DNA from: Euprymna scolopes
Lineage: Eukaryota; Mollusca; Cephalopoda; Sepiida; Sepiolidae
Length of the DNA stretch: 37,523 nucleotides
Direction of reading: 5' to 3'
Assembly: GCA_024364805.1 (NCBI GenBank)
Contig: CM044511.1
Span: forward strand, 952,992-990,514
Positions 32,869 through 37,523 of the stretch are shown in pieces. Position 1 is the first letter of the stretch. Each line of letters begins with the position of its first letter. Under the pieces are notes generated by a model, which did not search any database, was not told where the DNA came from, and saw only the letters and a program-made list of their open reading frames with translations. Both the position numbers and the translations under genes were made by a program.

Positions 32869-34144
32869 TGAGGGGTGTGCAATAAGTTATGCCCCTGACA
32901 CACTTCCAGTTTCTGATCTGGCTGAAATTTTGCACGCGCAATGATTCATATCTCTACAGGTTATATGGCAAATTACAGCTCTGAACTAATTGTGGTTTCT
33001 GTTTTACAGGTGTTTGAACTGAGTCAGGTGTGAAATGGAGCCTGTTGAATGTTGAGCAGTGATCCAGTTTTTGTATTTAAAAGGATGCACACCACAGGAG
33101 ATTTTTGATGAAATGAAAGAAACTCATGATGATAATTCCTCATCATATGACCTTGTAAAACGCTGGCATCGTGAATTCCAGCATGGCCAGAAGTCTGTGG
33201 AAACAGCTCCCAGAACTGGTCTCCCCCTTCTGCCATTGATGAGATATCTGTCCGTCGAGTTGAGGCTGCGATTTTGGAAGATCGGCGCATTACTATTCGC
33301 CAAATAGCACAAGATAATAAGATTAGTACAAGGTCTGTGGAAACTATCAGTCATGACCATTTGCATATGCATAAGGTGTCTGCCAGATGGACTCCCAGGT
33401 TGCTCACATCATTCCGGAAGCGTGAACGCGTCAAGTACTCGAGGATGAATTTGGAGATGTGCCAAAAAGATAAGTAAGGTCTTTCAAAAGACTGATTACA
33501 CAGGATTAAACCTGCGTCCATCACTATGATCCAGAGACCAAAACCCAGTCAATGCAGTGGAAGCACTTGGACTCACCACCTCAATAGAAGGCAAGCGTGC
33601 AACCCTCCGCTGGCAAGGTCATGCTCACAGTCCTCTCGGACCAGGACGGTGTAGTGATGACAGATTTCGTGGCAAAGGGTACCACAATTACACGAGCCTA
33701 TTATGCTTTACTTTTAAGGAAATTTAGGGAAGCTTTCAAAATCAAGAGGCGGACAAGATCAGCAAAGGTACCCTCCTCCTGTAGGACAACGCCTCAGTCC
33801 ACAACTCGCATGTCGCCAGCTCAGATGCACGGGCGTGTGGTTATGAAATCCTCAACCATTCTCCCTACTCTCCTGACCTTGCACCCCTTGACTTTCACCT
33901 CTTCCCAGCCATGAAGTTGTTTTTGAAAGGAAAGCGTTTCCCAGATTAGGCAGCCTTAATTTCTGAAGTCATGTCGTGGTTGGAGGAACAACCTGACGTG
34001 TTCTCCAGAGCTGCATCAAACGATGGGAGAAATGCATAACTCCGGGTGGTTCATATGTAGAAAAAGACTAATAGCTGGGGCAAGTTTCGTTGCTCTACTG
34101 CTATGGGAAGTGGGTCAGGCGCATTACTTATTGCACGCCCCTCG
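32869..34144 (+). mobile_element. Full-length mariner transposon, inactive
   Basis: The left terminal inverted repeat starts tgaggggtgtgcaataagtt at 32869. The right one, read in reverse complement from 34144, starts cgaggggcgtgcaataagta. Over 31 bp they agree at 27 positions. Both ends are bordered by TA (32867-32868 and 34145-34146), the target site that mariner duplicates. The total length of 1276 bp is the usual size for the family. The transposase inside is broken (see the next entry), so the copy could move only if supplied with enzyme from elsewhere. Confidence 0.95.
33035..34041 (+). pseudogene. Mariner transposase pseudogene
   Basis: The plus-strand coding region starts with MEPVEC at 33035 and has a stop at 33053-33055. 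It then reads AVIQFLYLKGCTPQEIFDEM (paired helix-turn-helix start) through SVETAPRTG. The frame shifts near 33222-33226 and continues EDRRITIRQIAQDNKIS and KVSARWTPRLLTSF. It shifts again near 33480. The first catalytic Asp is in ITQD, at 33504-33506, directly followed by a stop where the family has the Glu of DETW. HHYDPETK and VQPSAGKVMLTV follow. After another shift near 33750-33770 comes a stop and then DNASVHN with the second Asp (33785-33787). SPYSPDLAPLDFHLF carries the third Asp (33890-33892), 34 residues later, the mariner D34D spacing. At least three frameshifts and five stops were counted. The family is one whose relatives include the SETMAR transposase domain. Confidence 0.92.
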
Positions 34145-34146
34145 TA

Positions 34147-34699
34147 TCATTATCGGTTTTATAAAGACAGCGACGCGTACATTTGAGTTAATTTGGATGG
34201 AAAACTTCTCACTTACTGAACCCAGCCACGGTAAACCAATATAAATCTGACATTTAGTCACCGTATTTATTTTTCTTTTTGAAAAATCAGTCCTTTTTCT
34301 TTTTGTTTACTGATTTGCTCACATCGACGGGGTGCCCGTTATTGGATAAAGGGTCAGTAATAATTTTCAGTTCTTCAATTAATTTTGCTGCGGAACAAAT
34401 CATAAGGAGTCGATGCGTTAAGGTCCAAATTAAATTAATATTTCGTTTGGTAGGGACAGACGAATCTCGGAGTGGGTACAATCATATAATAATCATGCAC
34501 CATGGTTAATAACGAATATGTTTTTGTTTGGATAGAGGAATAAGGCGTACAGGAGTCGGCAAGTTAAAATACAAACTGTTAATGTTATCTGGCTGACGTA
34601 TTTGTATTTATTTCTACGCATTTCCAAATTAAATTTATTTCTTCAAGTCATATAATATTAAAACATCTCTACCGCTCTGTCGATAGCTGCATCAGTAAA
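34147..34699. other. AT-rich DNA without a recognised gene
   Basis: No gene signature between the mariner and the repeat array. Confidence 0.5.
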
Positions 34700-35570
34700 A
34701 GTCAGGAATAGAACGTTAAAAGTTTTAATTTCAAGTCTAGCTGATAGCACCAAAGTTATTTTTTATTTTTGAAATATATTAGATACAATGTAATATTCAA
34801 TAGAGAATTTGCTCTGAAATAATGAATATGGAATCTGCATTAATTAAAATATATCTAGGCGTGTTTTACGACACAGCAAATTTAAGTGCGTCTTGCTAAT
34901 CTAATTAATAAAAAAGAACTATGTCTCTATGTCTTCATATTTCCAAAATGTGTACAAAATATAAAAAATGTTGTACCTCGATCCTAGTTTGTTTTTATTC
35001 GATTCTATGTGTGTCACGTTGGTGCATTGGTAACGTCACCAGATTTTAATGTTACTTTTTTTTGGTTTTGATTCTAGCTAATGCCACCCAAATAAGTTTT
35101 TTTTTTACTTTTGAAATATCGAGTTTATAATCTAATTTATAAAATTCACTATGTCTGTCTGTTTGCCTGTCTCCATATTTTCAAACTGTATTATCTCCGA
35201 AACTAAAAGCCACAGTGTGAAGCTAGGCGTCTTAAATAAGTGGCCTTTTTATGAACCTTTCTTTTATGAGTCTTCAGCAGATGAAAATAGTTTTTTTTAC
35301 GGGGATAAAAAGTAGTTCAATTTTTAAAAACATCAATATATATTTTGTACACTCATTGAAGTTTACTTCTATAAGTTTATATGCGTGTCACATTTGTGGT
35401 AATTTCAGCAATTTTGAATGTTAAAGCTTTCTTTCAGTTTGGATTCTAGCTGGTGGCACCCAAATATTTTTTTTTATATTTGAAATCCCGACTCTGTAAT
35501 AATATATACAAAATCTGGACAAATGAAAACAAGTTAAGCGGATTTTACGACCGAGCAATGCTTACGATTA
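34700..35570. repeat. Decayed tandem array, units about 337-372 bp
   Basis: An anchor phrase occurs three times: tctagctgatagcacc at 34736, tctagctaatgccaccc at 35073, and tctagctggtggcaccc at 35445. Each is followed by a T-rich run and tttgaaat. The spacings are 337 and 372 bp. Other shared pieces support tandem units. The phrase taggcgtgttttacgacaca at 34856 recurs as taagcggattttacgaccga at 35535, actatgtctctatg at 34919 recurs as actatgtctgtctg at 35150, and gtgtcacgttgg at 35012 recurs as gtgtcacatttg at 35384. Units are strongly diverged. Confidence 0.7.
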
Positions 35571-35899
35571 CTATTATATATTTTAACTAAGTTTCCACGA
35601 TCGCAAAGTTCAAAAGAGATTTAGATAAACGAAAAATTACTTTTAGATTAATTCTTCATAACTACCAATTTAAATCGGCAAGCTGTCTAAATGAGTCATG
35701 ACAAAAATTGAGAAAATAACGAAAGGAACATTCTATCGTCTTCACATACATTGATTATTATTTGCTGTCTTAATACGCACACGCAGATATGTGTCGTCGT
35801 CGATTCAAACCCACTTATTATCAGCGATGATAATGACGCGTAGTGATTACGAAATGTTTCACTATCAGCTTTATTGAGATAATACATTTTCATAACTTA
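35571..35899. other. AT-rich DNA without a recognised gene
   Basis: No supported feature; it may contain a further, unreadable unit of the array to its left. Confidence 0.45.
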
Positions 35900-35923
35900 A
35901 TATATATATATATATATATATAT
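35900..35923. repeat. (TA)n microsatellite
   Basis: Short TA run about 70 bp left of the foldback. Confidence 0.92.
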
Positions 35924-35992
35924 TTCCGTAGAAATATATTTTCTTATAATAAATACCAATCCTTGTTTAAGAAGCTCAATGTAATTACAGAG

Positions 35993-36337
35993 CGATATGG
36001 TGAATATATTACAAAAGTTTATATTCTCAAATACATGATGTTGACCATCTTATAGTTTATTGCTTTAATTCAGTTGACATTTACAATTCTTGACACAATC
36101 TGTTTCTTAGCGCAAAATAAATCACTTTATTATATCAATCCGTGAATCTATTAATCATATCCTATAAATATTCTGTTAACGGCATAATAGATTCACTGAT
36201 TGATATACTACTTAAGTGATCTATTTTGCCCTACGAAACAGATGTAAATGTCAACTGAATTAAAGCAATAAATCATAAGATGGTCAACAGCATGAATTTT
36301 GGAATATAGGTTTTGTATTTTATTCACTATATTCATA
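35993..36337. repeat. Foldback element (long imperfect palindrome)
   Basis: Left arm about 35993-36153, right arm about 36185-36337, loop about 31 bp. The middle of the arms is exact over 30 bp: 36056-36085 is the reverse complement of 36243-36272. Also exact is gttgaccatctta at 36040-36052 against 36276-36288. The left arm carries a few extra bases near 36087-36098. The outer parts (gatatggtgaatatattaca against the complement of 36305-36337) still align with mismatches. No coding capacity. Such structures are typical of foldback or MITE-type non-autonomous DNA transposons, or of an inverted duplication. The right arm ends where a TA/TG microsatellite begins. Confidence 0.9.
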
Positions 36338-36391
36338 TATATATATATGTATGTGTGTGTGCATGTGTGTGTGCGTGTGTGTATGTGTGTG
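36335..36391. repeat. (TA)n-(TG)n compound microsatellite
   Basis: A short TA run followed by interrupted TG units with gca and gcg variants, directly abutting the foldback's right arm. Confidence 0.93.
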
Positions 36392-37523
36392 ACTTGAAAA
36401 TGATAATGTTGGCCACTATCAAAGCTTGCAAACGTTTTACTAAATAAGTATATACAAGGGAATGGTCGAGATGAAAGTTTAGGTTTCAGATTGAAAACCG
36501 TAAAGATAATGACCTTTGTGAATGAAAGAGGAGTTCCACAAACGAAGACAAGAATACGAACCTCTACCACACAAGTAAATTCAGAACAAATTTGGTATGT
36601 AGATTATTTCATGTACTTGCCTCTTTTGTCGACTCTCATCTCATGATTCAGCGATACACCATGAACCCTCTCCCCATTCATATATTTGAAACGCAGACTA
36701 CATCTGAAGAGATAAATTGCTAGGAGGTCACTTCATGCAGATATGTGTGGTCACAGACAATGAAGCAAACACAATCGGACAACATAACGAACTTTATTTG
36801 ATGAGCGTCTTTATTTTGTTTATCTCAAAGCAATGAATTCGTGAATATTAACGGATTCTGCATACAAGGAAAACTTAAACGAATGCATTTATGATCTGAA
36901 GGTTCGTGGTATTGTTGTGAAGTATAAATTGTTTTATCGAATTTTGTTTGATTTGTTTAGGTTCCACGCTCGTCTCATCTAACACGTTTCCCGACGATGT
37001 TTGTCCACACTGTATTTATAATGCGAACATGTTTCTGAGTCAATAACGTAAAATTATTAATGCGATAAAAAGGAAATATATTCTGAATCAAATCATTTTT
37101 ATGGCAGAATGCCTGGTTTGTTGTATTTCTAAACTAACATATAAGTCTCAAGAAAAATAGAGTCTCCGTTTGGTGAGAGGTCAGAGGGCTTTTTCACTAT
37201 AGTATTAAACCATCCCATGAATCCGGTTCGAAGTTAAACCTCGTATAGGCAATAATTTTAATAGACAAAGCGGGGTTCAGCGAAGTTATCGACAAATAAT
37301 CACTTTAACTATTAAAGCATGAGATATGATGAAACTGATTTGACCACGTGACAATAATGTTACAAACCATTCATCCTTTCTAACTTCGAGTAAAGTGGGA
37401 AATTAACTCATCTCATTTCTGGTAAGAGGGTTATAAGTGATAAAAGATGCTGCATCGTTGTAGTACCGGTTTGAGATATGCAGTTGTTCCACCCATTCCT
37501 GCACTGAGTGATCAGTGCTACTG
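36392..37523. other. AT-rich DNA without a recognised gene
   Basis: Nothing assignable up to the window end; short frames have no motif. Confidence 0.55.

Noticed and set aside
33024-33372. Minus-strand frames over the mariner
   Set aside because: Antisense shadows of the transposase coding region.

Overview
This window is AT-rich, repeat-laden animal DNA with no host protein-coding gene, rRNA, functional tRNA, CRISPR array or bacterial-style operon that I can recognise. The tail-end reverse-transcriptase ORFs of two LINE families, several Tc1/mariner transposases, tRNA-headed SINE-like repeats and very long (TA)n tracts together suggest a cephalopod mollusc, probably an octopus. That assignment comes from remembered resemblance of these repeats and is an inference; no database was searched.

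Layout. 1-973: fossil of an envelope-type gene from an LTR element (minus strand), running off the left edge. 974-7390: mostly unassignable AT-rich DNA with one 58-bp dispersed repeat pair (3118 and 5600) and a long (TA)n tract (6625-6752). 7395-8200: broken Tc1-like transposase (minus). 8343-8732 and 10570-10780: 3' ends of LINE family 2 (plus). 10969-11190: 3' tail of LINE family 1 (minus). 11665-15085: cluster of SINE-like and other dispersed repeats. 15085-15625: 5'-truncated LINE family 1 copy (plus). 17728-18290: C-terminal remnant of an IS630/Tc1/mariner-type transposase (minus). 19022-19111: N-terminal helix-turn-helix remnant of a different transposase (minus). 19430-19706: unrecognised coding-like stretch next to a 56-bp tandem duplication. 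19895-20085 and 20663-21150: further LINE pieces (minus). 22655-24865: the best element here, a 2.2-kb 5'-truncated LINE family 1 copy (minus) carrying a reverse transcriptase with only three in-frame stops. 26395-26990: C-rich block, possibly leader DNA of an LTR fossil. 28320-28800: very decayed minisatellite. 31600-31990: SINE-like repeat and a direct duplication. 32869-34144: full-length but dead mariner with both inverted repeats and TA target site. 34700-35570: decayed tandem array of about 340-370 bp units. 35993-36337: foldback (long palindrome).

The pieces do not work together as a pathway. The window reads as a graveyard of transposable elements of several ages, punctuated by microsatellites. 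I did not find a new biological system. The items most worth a second look are the foldback at 36 kb, the two decayed tandem arrays, and the relations among the dispersed repeats.
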